Source of the DNA: Dugong dugon
Lineage: Eukaryota > Chordata > Mammalia > Sirenia > Dugongidae
Direction: 5' to 3'
NCBI GenBank assembly: GCA_030035585.1
Contig: CM057473.1
Span: 13,008,501 to 13,072,500, forward strand
DNA: 64,000 nucleotides
The notes beneath the pieces are model-generated. The model saw nothing but the letters and a program-made list of their open reading frames with translations, did not search any database and was not told where the DNA came from. The stretch's first letter is position 1, and each line of letters opens with the position of its first letter. The translations under genes were made by a program, and so were the position numbers. Shown here piece by piece: positions 11,801 to 22,823 of this stretch.

Positions 11801-12055
11801 TCACCATCCCTATCTAACAGCGTTCGCAGCCAGATACACAGAGCTTATGGCTTTTTTCTGAAATGAAATGATAGAAACAGATTAATGGTGATGATGTTTC
11901 AAATCCAGATCATTTTTCTTTTTTATAAAATTTCTTTTATGCCTGCTAATGGTGGGATAGTAGCACCTGTGTACTGAGAGTTCCATTAGGTCTAACACTA
12001 TCTTTTTTGTCTATTAAATCTAGGGCAAGAGAGGTGATTAAAAATATTTATACAA
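8865..12055. other. Repeat-poor, AT-rich sequence without recognised gene
   Basis: About 3.2 kb in which I see no retroelement, RNA gene or exon that I can support. Small open frames (for example 9339-9545 plus, 10158-10397 minus, 11463-11675 plus) show no domains and look like chance frames. Its freedom from lineage-specific insertions makes it one of the better places to look for conserved non-coding DNA. Confidence 0.4.
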
Positions 12056-12143
12056 GTGTGTGTGGTTAAATATGTGTGTATTTGTATGTGTGTTTTATGT
12101 GTCTGTGTGTTTATACGTGTGTGTGTGTGTGTGTGATGTGTGT
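12056..12143 (+). repeat. GT-rich microsatellite
   Basis: An irregular GTGTGT tract with TATGTGTG interruptions ends in a purer (GT) run at about 12118-12135. It directly precedes a minus-strand AfroSINE. Confidence 0.8.
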
Positions 12144-12145
12144 AA

Positions 12146-12317
12146 GTTGTTAGTGGCCAACAAGTCAACTCTGACTAACGGTGACCTCAGGTGTGAAAAG
12201 TAGAGCTGCTCCATAGGGTTTTCAAGGCTGTGACTTTTCAGAAGCAGTTTGCCAGGCCTGTCTTCCGAGGCACCTCAGGTTGCCTTCCAAATGCCAACCT
12301 TTTGGCTAGTAGTCGAA
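12146..12317 (-). mobile_element. AfroSINE, truncated at its tRNA-like head
   Basis: Read on the minus strand it has the 'CCAAAAGGTTGGCATTTGGA' block, 'GCCTCGGAAGACAGGCC', 'TTGAAAACCCTATGGAGC' and the RTE-like tail. The first 40 or so bases of the family (the GAGCCCTGGTGG head) are missing next to 12317. Confidence 0.85.
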
Positions 12318-12954
12318 CTCTCTCTATATAAAATTTAATTGGTACATTTTGTCTCCCCCACCATGTTCCTCTGTTCTGTCATTGAGGCAGAGCATTGCTA
12401 TCTGCCTCAGACAAAGGCTGTTAGAACAGTACCAGAAAAAGAGAGGTGGAAAATTCTTAGCTTTTAAATTCATATGCCAAATTCCTCCAGAGACACCCAC
12501 ATATGCAGAAAAAACCAGTCTGGCTGCTTGTTTTTATCTGCTTGCATCCTGATCTCAGATTGAAATGAAGGTTTCCAAACTAGAGAAAAAGAAAGAAAGA
12601 TAGAGAGTGTGTGTTACCCTGGGCTCTCTCTTTGTCCTTAGGGATAGGGTCTTTTTTTTAACAATTTTTTTTTGTGTGTGTTTTGGTGAAAGTCGTTCCC
12701 TTTTGACAATTTCTACACGAGCTGTTCAGTATCACTAGATAAATTTTTCAAAATATGTCACTGTTCTCATTAATTGTGTTCTGGTTGTTCCATTTCCAAT
12801 ATTCTAGTTTCCCTGCCCACCTTGTTCTCTTATTTTTGCTTTACAGTAATTGTTGACTTTTTGGTCTCATATAGATTTTTTTTAATGGATCCCAGTACTC
12901 ATGGGTAAGACCCTTTATTTTGTGTGCCAATCTTTTATTTCACTAAAAGGTGAC

Positions 12955-14598
12955 CTCAGGAAATAGTTTTGGTTCAAGGTTTAAAGAGTATCTAAGGAAG
13001 GAATACACAGAGTCACTATACCAAAAAGAATCAGTCGACGTTCAACCATTTCAAGAGATAGCATATGATCAGGAACCAATGGTACTGAAGGAAGAAGTCC
13101 AAGCTGCACTGAAGGCATTGGCAAAAAACAAGGCTCCAGGAATTGACGGAATACCAACTGAGATGTTTCAACAAACATATACAGCACTGGAAGTCTCATT
13201 CATCTATGTCAAGAAATTTGGAAGACAGCTACCTGGCCTACCAACTGGAAGAGATTCATATTTATGCCTATTCCCAAGAAAGGGGATCCAACTAAGTGCA
13301 AAAATTATTGAACAACATCATTAATATCACATGCAAGTAAAATTTTGCTGAAGATCATTCAAAAGCTGCTGCAGCAGTATATCAACAGGGAACTGCCAGA
13401 AATTTAAGCTGGATTCAGAAGAGGATGCAGAACCAGGGATATGTTGCTAACGTCAGATGGATCCTGGGTGAAAGCAGAAAATTGCTGAAAGATGTTTATC
13501 TGTGTTTTATTGACTAAGCAAAGGCGTTGGATTATGTGAGTCACAATAAATTGTGGATAACATTGCAAAGAATGGGAATTCCAGAGCACTTAATTGTGCT
13601 CATAAGGAACCTATACTTCGATTAAGAGACAGTAGTTCAAACAGAACAAAGGGATACTGCATGGTTTAAAGTCAGGAAAGATGTACTTCACGGTTGTAAG
13701 CTTTCACCTGTTCAATCTGTATGATGAGCAAATAATCCAAGAGCCTGGACTATATGAAGAAGAACGGGGCATCAGGATTGGAGGGAGACTCATTAACAAC
13801 TTGCACGGTGCAGATGACACAACCTGGCTTGCTGAAAGTGAAGAGGACTTAAAGCACTTACTGGTAAAGATAAACGATCACAGCTTGCAGTATGGATTAC
13901 ACCTCAATGTAAAGAAAACAAAAATCCTCACAACTGAACCAATAAGTAACGTTGTGATAAAGGGAGAAAACATTGAAGTTGTCAAGAATTTCATTTTACT
14001 TGGATCCACAATCAACACCAATAGAAGCAGCAGTCAAGAAATCAACAGACAAATTGCATTGGGCAAATCTACTGCAAAAGACCTCTTTGAAGTGTTAAAA
14101 AGTAAAGTTGTCATCTAGAAGAGTAAGGTGTGCCTCATCCAAGCCATAGTATTTTCAATTGCCTCACAGGCACGCGAAAGCTGGACGCTTAATTGGGAAG
14201 ACTGAAGAAGAATTGACGCCTTTGAACTGTGGTGTTGGCGACAGAGAATACTGAATATACTATGGACTTCCAAAAGAATGAACAAATCTGTCTTAGAAGA
14301 AGTACAAACAGAATGCTCCTAAGAAGCAAGGATAGCTACACAACACCTCACATACTTTGGACCTGCTATCAAGAGGGATCAGTTCCTGAAGAAGGACATC
14401 ATGCTTGGTAAAGTAGAGGGCCATTGAAAAATAGGAAGACGCTCAATGAGATGGACTGACACAGTGGCTGCAATAATGGGCTCAAGCATAACAACAATTG
14501 TAAGGATGGCACAGGACTGGGCAGTGTTTCGTTCTGTTGTACATAGGATCTCTATGAGTTGGAACCAGCTAGACAACACATAACAACAACAACAAGGG
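12955..14598 (+). mobile_element. RTE/BovB-type LINE (RTE-C), 5'-truncated, inserted in L1-B
   Basis: It holds the end of the endonuclease-RT linker, most of the reverse transcriptase and the 3' end. The frame 12950-13324 carries 'KNKAPGIDGIPTEMF', the RTE-type RT entry motif. The frame 13681-14118 carries 'NLHGADDTTWLAESEEDL', the RT active-site region. The 3' end runs through 'TGTTTCGTTCTGTTGTACAT' to an AACAACAACAAC tail. Flanks of the form AGGTGACCTCAGG (about 12948) and GGGTGATCATCTCAGG (about 14597) are a likely target duplication from the L1 3' UTR. It is a pseudo-element with several stops. Confidence 0.9.
13681..14118 (+). pseudogene. RTE reverse transcriptase fragment, active-site motif altered
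   Basis: A 145-codon open remnant of the RTE polymerase. It begins upstream of the catalytic turn and includes 'GRLINNLHGADDTTWLAESE', where the family's usual YADD box reads GADD. Then follow 'LHLNVKKTKILTT' and 'NFILLGSTI', both typical of BovB/RTE thumb-region sequence. The change of Tyr to Gly in the box, stops on both sides and the lost 5' half mean no enzyme is made. Confidence 0.85.
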
Positions 14599-15098
14599 TG
14601 ATCATCTCAGGGAGTCCTCCAGTCTCCACTGGTCCAGTAAGTCTGGACTTTTTAAGAATTTGAGTACTGTGCCTCATTTTTCTCCTGTTCTATCTGGGTC
14701 CATCTACTGTGGACCTGATAAGGACTGTTGATATTGGTAGCTGGGCACCATCTAGGTTTTCTGGTCTCAGGGTAGATGAAGATGTGGCTTTTGCAGGCTT
14801 TTAACCCCATAGACTAGTTTCTTCTCTGAGACTGTGGTTTCCTGTTTTTTATTACGCTTCTAACAAGTGGAGACATAGTTGTAGCTCAGATGGCCACTTG
14901 CAAGATTTCAAGACCCCAGATGCTACTCACCTCACTGGAATGAAGAACGTGAAGTTGACTGTGCTTATTGACTGAGTTTTCCCATGAGACTAAGTACCTA
15001 AGCCTTCAAACTCAGAAAACTATTCTCAAAAGGTGTTTGGTTATGCCTGAGAAGTATCTGTAACTGTGTTCGCTATGATTATCTTTGGGTTCATACAC

Positions 15099-15128
15099 GT
15101 ATCTGTATGTACACGTACATACAGATAC
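15099..15128. repeat. 30 bp palindrome in L1 3' UTR
   Basis: GTATCTGTATGTAC (15099-15112) and GTACATACAGATAC (15115-15128) are exact reverse complements separated by AC. It lies in the TA/TG-rich part of the L1-B 3' UTR. Confidence 0.85.
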
Positions 15129-15870
15129 TTCTATCTGTGCACACATATGTACTCACTTATACCTACCTACACACGTATATACCTACGTCTACATATGTAG
15201 CCATTCACTCGTTTTTTGGTTATTGTTGGTGATGTTGCCAAATTATATTTGTCATACTCTTTAGCACAATTTCCCTTCATCTCTTGCACTTCTTAATGGC
15301 ATCGTTTACTTCGGTCAGGCTGTGCTCATTACACCCATATACTTTCCCATCACCAAAAATAAAAAGTAAGATCTACAATCTAGAGAGACACTCTCCTTCA
15401 GCCCCCACCCATCACTGGTAACCACCAATGAACATTGGTCTCTGAAGATATATAGACTCATCATTGCTCTTTATGGTTGCATAGTATTCCATTATATACA
15501 TATACACCAAATTTGGCTTATCTGTTCATCTGTTGAAGGGTACTTAGGCTGTTTCCATTTTTTTGCTGTTGTGAATAAAGCTGGAATGAACATAGATGTG
15601 CAAATGTCTGTTCTTGTCACTTCTATTAGGTCTCTAGTGTATATACCTAGCTGGATCATTAGGTAGTTCTATTTCTAGTTTTTTGAGGAAGAGTTATACC
15701 ATTTTCGGTGGTGGTTGTACCATTTTACAATCCTACCAGCAACGGATAAAGGTTCCAATTCCCCCAAGTCCTCACCAACATTTGTTTTGTCTGTTTTTTT
15801 AATCAGTGCCGTTTTAGCCAGGATGAGATGGTATCTCATTGTAGTGTTGATTTGCATCTCTCTAATGACT

Positions 15871-15945
15871 TGGAAATCCCCTGGGAGCAGTTTTGCTCTG
15901 TCCTGTAGGGTTGCTATGAGTTGGAATTGACTTGAAGGCAATGGT
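15871..15945 (+). mobile_element. AfroSINE 3' fragment inserted in L1-B ORF2
   Basis: About 75 bp with 'TCTGTCCTGTAGGGTTGCTA' and 'TGAGTTGGAATTGACTTGAA' interrupts the L1 sequence. L1 resumes on each side with CTAATGACTT (left) and ACTAATGAT (right), a plausible target duplication. The SINE is strongly 5'-truncated. Confidence 0.8.
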
Positions 15946-17543
15946 TAACGACTAATGATCTTGAGCATCTTTTCATATGTTTCGTGGCCGTTTGTATTTC
16001 CTCTTTGGTAAAGTGTCTGTTCATGTCCTTTGCCCATTTTTTAATTGGGTTGTTTGTCTTTTTTGTTGTTAAGGTGTTGAAGTTTTCTATGAATTTTAGA
16101 GATTAGACCCTTATGGGATATGCCTTTTCCGAAGATTTTGCCCCATTCTGTAGGTTGTCTTTTTAATAAAGTGCATTAATGAACATAAGTGTTTAATTTT
16201 TATAAGGTTCCAATTATGTAATTTGTCTTCTGCTATTCATGCATTTGTAGTTACGTTAGCCTATCGGTACAGAAAATTAGGTTCTGTTAGTTTTCTCACT
16301 GTGTTTTCTTCCAGGAACTTTATAGTTTTATGTTTAATATTTAGGTCTTTGATCCATTTTGGGTTAGTTTTAGTGGATGGTGTGAGGTATCAGTCCTGTT
16401 TCATTTTTCTGCAAGTGGGTATCCAGTTTTTCCAGCACCACTTATTAAGGAGACTGTTTATTCCCCATTGAATGGATTCTGATCCCTTGTTGAAAATTAG
16501 TTGTCCATAAATAGATGGATTTATTTCTGAGTTCCCAATTCTATTCCACTGGTCTATGTGTCTGTCATTAAACCAATACCAGGCTGTTTTGATTACAGTG
16601 GCTGTCTAGTATGTTTTGTTATCAGGGAGTGTGAGGCCTCCTACTTTGTTTGTCTTCAATAGTGTTTTGGCTATTCAGGGCACTTTCCTTTCCATATAAA
16701 GTTGGCTATTAGTTTTCCATTTCCTTAAACAATGCTGTTGGGATTTGTATCAGGATTGAATTGTATCTACAGATCGCCTCAGGTAGTACTGATATTAAGT
16801 ATTAAGTCTTCCAATCCATGAGAACAGAATGTTCTTCCATTTATGTAGTTCGCTTTTATTTTCTAATACTAGTATTTTGTAGCTTTCATTGTTTAAGTCT
16901 TTTATGTCCCTGGTTATATTAATTCTTAGATATTTGCCATTGTTTTGTGGCTATTGTAAATGGTATTTTTTTATTGATTTCCTTTTCATAGTTCTTGTTA
17001 GTGTAAAAGAACTCAACTGATTTTTCTGTGTTGATCTTTTACTCTGCCTGTTTGCTAATTCTTCTATTAGATGTAGCAGTTTTCTTGCAGAATCTTTAAG
17101 TTTTCTACATATAAGATTATGTTATCTGTGAATAGGGATAATTCTACTTCTTTCTTTATGATTTGCATGCCTTTTATTCTCTATCTTGCTTTACTGCTCT
17201 ATTGAACAATATTGAATAAGAGAGCTGATAATGAGCATCCTTGTCTCATTCCCATTTCTCAAAGGGAAGATTCAGTCTTTATCCATTAAGTATAATCTTG
17301 GCTGTTGGTTTTGCATATATACCCTTGATTATGTTGAGGAATTTTCCTTCTATTCCTATTTTGCTGAGGGTTTTAATCAGGAAAGTGTGTTGAATTTTAT
17401 CAAACACCTTTTTTGCATCAATTGATACCATCATATGGTTCTTTACTTTGTTTTATTTATGTGGTGGATGATATTAATCGATTATATAATGTTTAACCCA
17501 CATTGTAATCCTGGTATAAATCACACTTGATCATAGTGTTTGG

Positions 17544-17570
17544 TTTTTTTTTTTTTTTTTTTTTTTTTTT
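17544..17570. repeat. T27 homopolymer inside L1-B
   Basis: Twenty-seven T in a row (A27 in the L1 sense). The equivalent place in L1-A (about 35296) has only a short T run, so this is a local expansion and not an element tail. Confidence 0.9.
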
Positions 17571-18768
17571 GATATGTTGCTGAAGTCTGTTGGCTAGAAT
17601 TTTGTTGAAAATTTTTGCATTTATGTTCATGAGGGATGTGGGTCTGTAGTTTTCTTTTCTGTGATGTCTCTTGCCTGGTTTAGGTATCAGGGTTATGCTG
17701 GCTTTATAGAAAGAGCTCAGCAGTATTCCTTTCTCTTCTATGTTTTTGAAGAAATTGAATAGAATTTGTGTATACTCTTTGCTGAATATTTGGTAGCTTT
17801 CCCCAATGTAGCCATCTGGTCCTGGACTTTTCTTTTTTGGCAGTTTTTTTATGACATTTTAAATCTCTTCTTTTGTAATGAATTTGTTTAGACTTTCTAC
17901 CTCTATTTGAGTTGGTATGGGTAGATAGTGTGCTTCTAGCTTTTCAAATTTTTTGGAGTATGATTTTCATAGTATTCTGTTATAATCCTCTTTATCTCGA
18001 TTGGGTCTGTTGTAATGTCTCCAGTTTTGTTTATTTGCTTCTTGGTTTTTTTGGTTGTTGTTGTTTTTGGTCAGTCTAGCCAGTGGTTTGTCTCTTTTAT
18101 TTATCCTTCCAAGGAAAGAAATTTTGGTTTTGTTGATTCTTTTCTGTTTTCTACTTTATTTCTGTTCTCATCTTTTTTATTTCTTTTCTTCTCATAGCTT
18201 TGGGGTTCTTTTGCTCTTCCTTTTCTAATTGTTCAAGTTGTTGGTTTAAGCTCTTGATTTTAGATCTTTCTTTTTTAGGGTAGGCATTTATTACTAGGTA
18301 TTTTCCTCTGAGCACTGCTTTTACTGTGTCCCAAAGGTTTGATATGTTGGGTTTTCATTTTCGTTTGATTCTAAGTATTTTTTTTAATTATATTTTTTAT
18401 TTTTTCCTTGCTTCAATAGTTTCTTAGTAGTGTGCTATTTAGTTTTTTTTACTCCTTTTTCACATTATTGATTTCTAGCTTCATACCATTATGGACAGAG
18501 GAAATGCTTTGTATAATTTCTATCTTTTTTAAAATTGCTGAGACTCCTTTTGTGTCCTAGCATATGGTCTATTCTGGAACATGATCCATGTGCACTGGGA
18601 AAAAAATGTGTATTGTTCTACTAGGTGGAGAGTTTTATATATGTCCATTTTTTCAAATTGGCTAATGATTTTATTTAAGTCCTCAATGTCCTTATGGATC
18701 TTATTGTTAAATGTTCTACCTATAATTGAAAGTGGTGTACTGAAGTCCCATACTATTATTGTGGAGTG

Positions 18769-19112
18769 TCAACAGGACCATGTTCCCCTCAAGGGCTCTA
18801 GTAAAAGATCCTTTCATTTCCCTCATGGATTCTGGTAGCCCCAGGTGTTCTTTGGTTTACATCTGCAACATAAGTCAATCTCATGTTCTCAGATGGCCAT
18901 CTTTCCTCTGTCTGTCTCTGTGTGTCTTTTCCCTACTTTTATAAAAGCACCACGTAGATTGGATTAGGATCCACTCTACTCCTGTGTACTTTTATATTTA
19001 CTTAACTAATGACGTCTTCAAAGACCCTATTTCTAAATAAAATCATGTTTACAGATACAAGGAGTTAGAATTTCAACACACATTTTTGGATGATACAGTT
19101 CAGTCCATAATA
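18769..19112 (-). mobile_element. Partial MaLR LTR
   Basis: The + strand ends with 'GGAGTTAGAATTTCAACACA', 'CATTTTTGGATGATACAGTT' and 'CAGTCCATAATAG', the reverse complement of a MaLR LTR start. The other end is cut at the junction with L1-B. Blocks such as 'TCTGTGTGTCTTTTCCCTAC' and 'AAGACCCTATTTCTAAATAA' support the class. Confidence 0.75.
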
Positions 19113-19132
19113 GACTAAAATCATTCCCCTCA

Positions 19133-19209
19133 AGTAAGTACATAATAATGATGTCTATCCTTGTCACTTCTATTCAGTATGTGATTAGAGATTCTAGTAA
19201 AGGCAATTT

Positions 19210-19242
<33 letters not shown>

Positions 19243-20115
19243 CCAATTGGAAAGGAAGAAGTAAAACTCTCATTTAACAAATGACACAATCTTGGATACA
19301 TAAAATCCTAGGAGATTCACACACACAGGATAAATAAATGTTTTCTGGGGAAAAAATGCAGTATATAAGATCGATATACAAAAGTTAATTTTATTTCTAT
19401 ACACTAGCAATGGATGATTCAATATTAAATTAAGAAAACAATTTTGATTTCAATAGCATCAAACATAATAAATTACTTGGGTTAGACATGTACACTGGAA
19501 ACTAAAACCATCTTTGAAAGAAAGAAGACCTATATAAATGAAAATACTTCTCATGTTCATATACTGAAAGGCTTACTTTTCTTAAGATGACCATACTCCT
19601 CAATTTGATCTACAGATTCATTGCAATCACTGCCAAAACATCAGCCTCTTCTTTGCAGAAATTGACAAGCTGACGCTACGATTCATAATCAAAATACAAA
19701 GGACTCAGAATAGACAAACCAATCTTAAAAAGAACAAATCTGGAGAATTCATACTTTTCAGATTCAAAACTTGCTATAAAGCTACAATAATCAAGACAGG
19801 GTGGTACCTGAACAATGATAAACACATAAAACAGTAGAATACAATTAGGAGTACAGAAATCAATTCTTACATTTATTTTGACAGTGGTATAAAGAAATGG
19901 GGGAAGAACAGTCTTTAAACAATGACTCTGGAAAAACTAGATATACACATATGAAGGAATAAAGTTTGCATGTTATCTAACTCTATGTACAAAATGTAAC
20001 TTAAGTAAAGACCTAAATGTAAGAAGTAAAATGTAAAACTTTTAGAAGTTAATGTAAGTGTATATACTGAAGGAAAAGCAACCTGAACAATTAGTACGAA
20101 AACTAAATAAATAAA
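19133..20115 (+). mobile_element. L1M-type LINE ORF2 fragment
   Basis: This is an old L1 ORF2 fragment on the + strand, from the part of the RT domain just upstream of the catalytic box into the C-terminal part. Typical blocks are 'CAATTGGAAAGGAAGAAGTA', 'TCTATACACTAGCAATGGAT', 'CAATTTGATCTACAGATTCA', 'AGCTACAATAATCAAGACAG' and 'AACCAATCTTAAAAAGAACA'. A run of 29 A at 19213-19241 sits inside the coding sequence. The element has no open frame of use. Confidence 0.85.
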
Positions 20116-21454
20116 AAAGAGGGAACTACCGTGAACAAACTATCAAGCACGTAGTATTTGTCTCACAATTCCTTTTTAAATTTACTTAGAAAAAAATTGT
20201 GCAAAAATGACAGTTTTTCAATTGAAATCATAAAATTGTTATGCTAGCGTTGATTGTATAATATCACGAAATAACCGTGATACAAAACCAAAAGCTGCAG
20301 GTCAGTCTAATTTACACATGCAAATGACCAAATGAAAACAAATTCAATTAATCTTTATTCTTATCCCCACCAGCTTATGTAGAAATTCCAGTTCCCAGCA
20401 ATATTTCCCCACTTCAAGATTTTGGGGAACCCTCAAAGTGTACCTCATACTTTCACTGTGGTGTCTGCCCTACCAGCCATGATACCTACTCTGCCGTTTC
20501 TTAAGGAATATGAGCAATAGCCTTGTTCCAAGGATACTCCAGTCCCAAGAAGAGCATATCATTCTCTTCTGGAAGTAGCAGTGGAGTCTGTGCTTTAAAA
20601 CAAAGCATGATGAGTGTTCCCACAGTTCAGACATGTGGCCAGAAACAAGAGGTTCTGGTGCTATGGTAATTGTTGGCTTAATTAACCACTGCAATGTGGT
20701 GATTGGCTGACCTGGGTCTTCACGGGGTCAAGTCCTTGTGATGGCCCTTGGCAGAGGGAAGGAAGATTGGTCTTTTCCTTTTGGCGTACATGATTAGAAG
20801 TGTCTTAAAAGCAGTGATGCTGTGCCTCACTTTGTTATACAAAATTAAGAAATATTCATTTTGCTTCTATTTATAACTCATCTTTCCCAGGACCCAAATC
20901 TAGGGTAAAAACGGCATTTTTGATTCCTTCGCTCACCTAACACACTAAGCAGATATTTCTGGCAGGAGCTTAGAGTACCTACCTCTCTTCTCTTAGTTTT
21001 ATTTTTCCCAGAAGTCTCTTGAAGTTGTATATACAAACAGATTTCAGCAAAGCCACCTTAGCAACTACCTGACTGTTTTCTAGATTGAGTCAGCCGTGTT
21101 TCTCTCTACAACACCAAATCAAATTCATTGAAATAGTGAAAGTATAGTATGGCCTGCAACTATATATAAAATTCTAGTACATATAACTTACAAGGTTAAC
21201 AAAGGAAAAGGCATACATGTCACTATCTGAAATGCTATATATTTTATTATTTATTTTCTATTTATTTCAACTGAAATCTAAAGTCCCTGATGCTAAAGAG
21301 TTTTGTGTCTGTTTTGTTTGGTTCATAGTAGGCTAGTAGGCAAACATAAAATATTTGTTGAGCAAATGAACACTATATGATTTTTAAAATAACAAATAGA
21401 ATAGGTAAAGTAAGAAATTGCACTAGACATGGAAAAAGGGATACTCAATATGTA
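20116..21454. other. Sequence without recognised gene
   Basis: About 1.3 kb. The part at 20380-20800 has higher GC and a 74-codon minus frame (20470-20694) with no known domain, and it could be an unassigned old LTR or other repeat. I see no exon that I can support. Confidence 0.35.
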
Positions 21455-21767
21455 TTAGTTACGATTATGCTTAACTATTAGTGACAAAAAGAAAAAATAA
21501 TATTGATAAAATAGGATTTATACATGATATGAAAATCAGAAAGTGGGTGGCATATTGCTGACTAGTACCAAGAACACAGGTTCACTCTATGCTAGGGCTC
21601 CTTGGTGCATTGTTTCTGTTCCCAAGGCCAATTCATTGTCCAAGATGGCTTCTGTAGCTTCAGCAATCACATGATATTACAGCCAGAAGGGAGGAAACAG
21701 AGAAGAGACTCCCTTTTCCTTTGTAGGAGGTTTTCGGGAAGTTTCCCAAAACACTTGCCTTAAATCC
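21455..21767 (-). repeat. Ancient mammalian interspersed repeat, family not assigned
   Basis: Blocks such as 'CAAGATGGCTTCTGTAGCTT', 'CAGCAATCACATGATATTAC' and 'AGAAGGGAGGAAACAGAGAA' have the look of an old mammalian repeat that I have seen in other genomes, but I cannot name the family with confidence. The strand is a guess. Confidence 0.35.
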
Positions 21768-21828
21768 CATTGCCAACCTTTTGGGTTGCAGCCTAGCTCT
21801 TTAACCCTTGTGCCATCAGGACTCCTCA
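21768..21828 (-). mobile_element. AfroSINE head fragment
   Basis: 'CCAACCTTTTGGGTTGCAGC' and 'CTTTAACCCTTGTGCCATCA' followed by GGACTCCTC are the reverse complement of the SINE's tRNA-like head. The body and tail are missing, so the usual 5' truncation does not explain this copy. Confidence 0.7.
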
Positions 21829-21966
21829 AAATTACTAAAGGGTTTTATAATTTTCAGTAATTTTAAAGCTTTTTGTTAAAAGAAGATAGAATTTTATTCT
21901 TGTTCATACTATTTAAAGCACAGTGTACTATGTATAAATTCTAAAGATACACACCTGATGAATGAA

Positions 21967-21967
21967 T

Positions 21968-21993
<26 letters not shown>
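21967..21993. repeat. (TA)n microsatellite
   Basis: A pure TA run of about 13 units followed by TTTATATATTA. Confidence 0.9.
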
Positions 21994-22000
<7 letters not shown>

Positions 22001-22033
22001 TAGCAGAGAAACTTTGCTTAATACTGTCTAATA

Positions 22034-22144
22034 CAGTGGATCTCAAACCTGTCACAGATTTGATAAACTACACACTATAAAATACATACTAATCTCTGGG
22101 TCACTCTTCAGATCAACAAATTAAAAACTTTTGGAGTGAGACGT
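22034..22144 (+). mobile_element. MER5-like hAT DNA transposon remnant
   Basis: It starts 'CAGTGGATCTCAAACCTGTC', close to the hAT-Charlie terminal repeat CAGTGGTTCTCAA, and continues in the manner of MER5 elements ('ATACTAATCTCTGGGTCACT'). It is non-autonomous and very old, and the right end is unclear. Confidence 0.5.
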
Positions 22145-22660
22145 ATAACTTATTAGAAAATCACCATTATCCCACAAATAAAAATAAAATACAATCTTTT
22201 GACAATATTTTAAACTGTAGACCCTTTTTGGACACTGAGGAGCACTGAGAGACACACCAATATGTATAGCCCAAGGTTAAAACTTACTTGATTATTGTAA
22301 TGGATAATACTAGAACATTTATAAATGTTTTTTTATTATGCTTCTATTATGGTTTGGCTGCGTGTATTCTATATAAATAAAAACTATGCTTCATGAAACA
22401 TTAAAATATTGAATTATTGCTAGAGCTAGACTTTCTCTTAGAGAAAGCAAAATTTGCTATTGTAACATGGTTTTCTAAAATTTAACTTTGATAATGACCA
22501 CCTAATGATGTATCATGACATACTTGTTAACTAAATTGATAGGTAGCTTTAAAATTAAAATCTAACAAATTAGCTACGTTTTTAAATTTCTCAGTAAACA
22601 GAAAACTCATATTAAGAAGTTTTTGTTTTCACATTTACTTATGTTAAATAGAATATAAAA
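22145..22660. other. AT-rich sequence, nothing recognised
   Basis: About 500 bp with no gene or repeat family that I can support. Confidence 0.4.
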
Positions 22661-22813
22661 GAACTATTGCTGTCAAATCAATTTCGACTCATAGCAACCC
22701 TGTAGGACAGAGTAGAACTACCCCATAAGGTTTCCAAGGAGCAGCTGGTGGATTCGAACTGCCAACCTTTTGGTTAGCAGTCAAGCTTTTAACCACTACA
22801 CCTCTGGGGCTCC
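22661..22813 (-). mobile_element. AfroSINE, short subfamily
   Basis: The reverse complement carries the GGAGCCCCAGAGGTG head, 'CTAACCAAAAGGTTGGCAGT', 'TCCTTGGAAACC' and the RTE-like tail. The flanks AAATAGAATA (22647-22656) and AAATGGAATA (22814-22823) are a good target duplication. Confidence 0.92.
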
Positions 22814-22823
22814 AAATGGAATA

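Larger units (their letters stand above)
12645..18768 (-). mobile_element. L1 LINE (L1-B), 5'-truncated, carrying a later RTE and SINE
   Basis: The minus strand holds an L1 from the middle of the ORF2 endonuclease domain (about 18768) to the 3' UTR (12645). The 3' UTR at 12650-12950 and 14600-15400 matches the younger L1-A at 32100-32900 in its blocks (for example 'TTTCTACACGAGCTGTTCAG' against 'TTTCTACATGCACAGTTCAG'). An RTE of about 1.64 kb interrupts the 3' UTR, and a 75 bp SINE fragment interrupts ORF2. Near 18745 the endonuclease motif reads I-V-W-D-F-S-T-P-L, so the catalytic Asp is still present. A 27-base T run at 17544-17570 is an internal expansion. The element is too frame-shifted to be active. 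Confidence 0.9.
15440..18768 (-). pseudogene. L1-B ORF2 remnant
   Basis: This is the ORF2 region of the older L1, from mid-endonuclease through reverse transcriptase to the C-terminal domain, read on the minus strand. It aligns in order with L1-A ORF2 at 33145-36966, for example the block 'GGGTATGCTGGCTTTATAGA'-like region near 17695 with 'GTTATGCTGGCTTCATAGAA' near 35427. Frames are broken many times. Its 5' end is cut within the endonuclease domain, where a MaLR LTR abuts. Confidence 0.8.

Noticed and set aside
20380-20800. GC-richer block as a gene or promoter
   Set aside because: No CpG island, no exon-like frame and no recognised motif; may be an unassigned old repeat.
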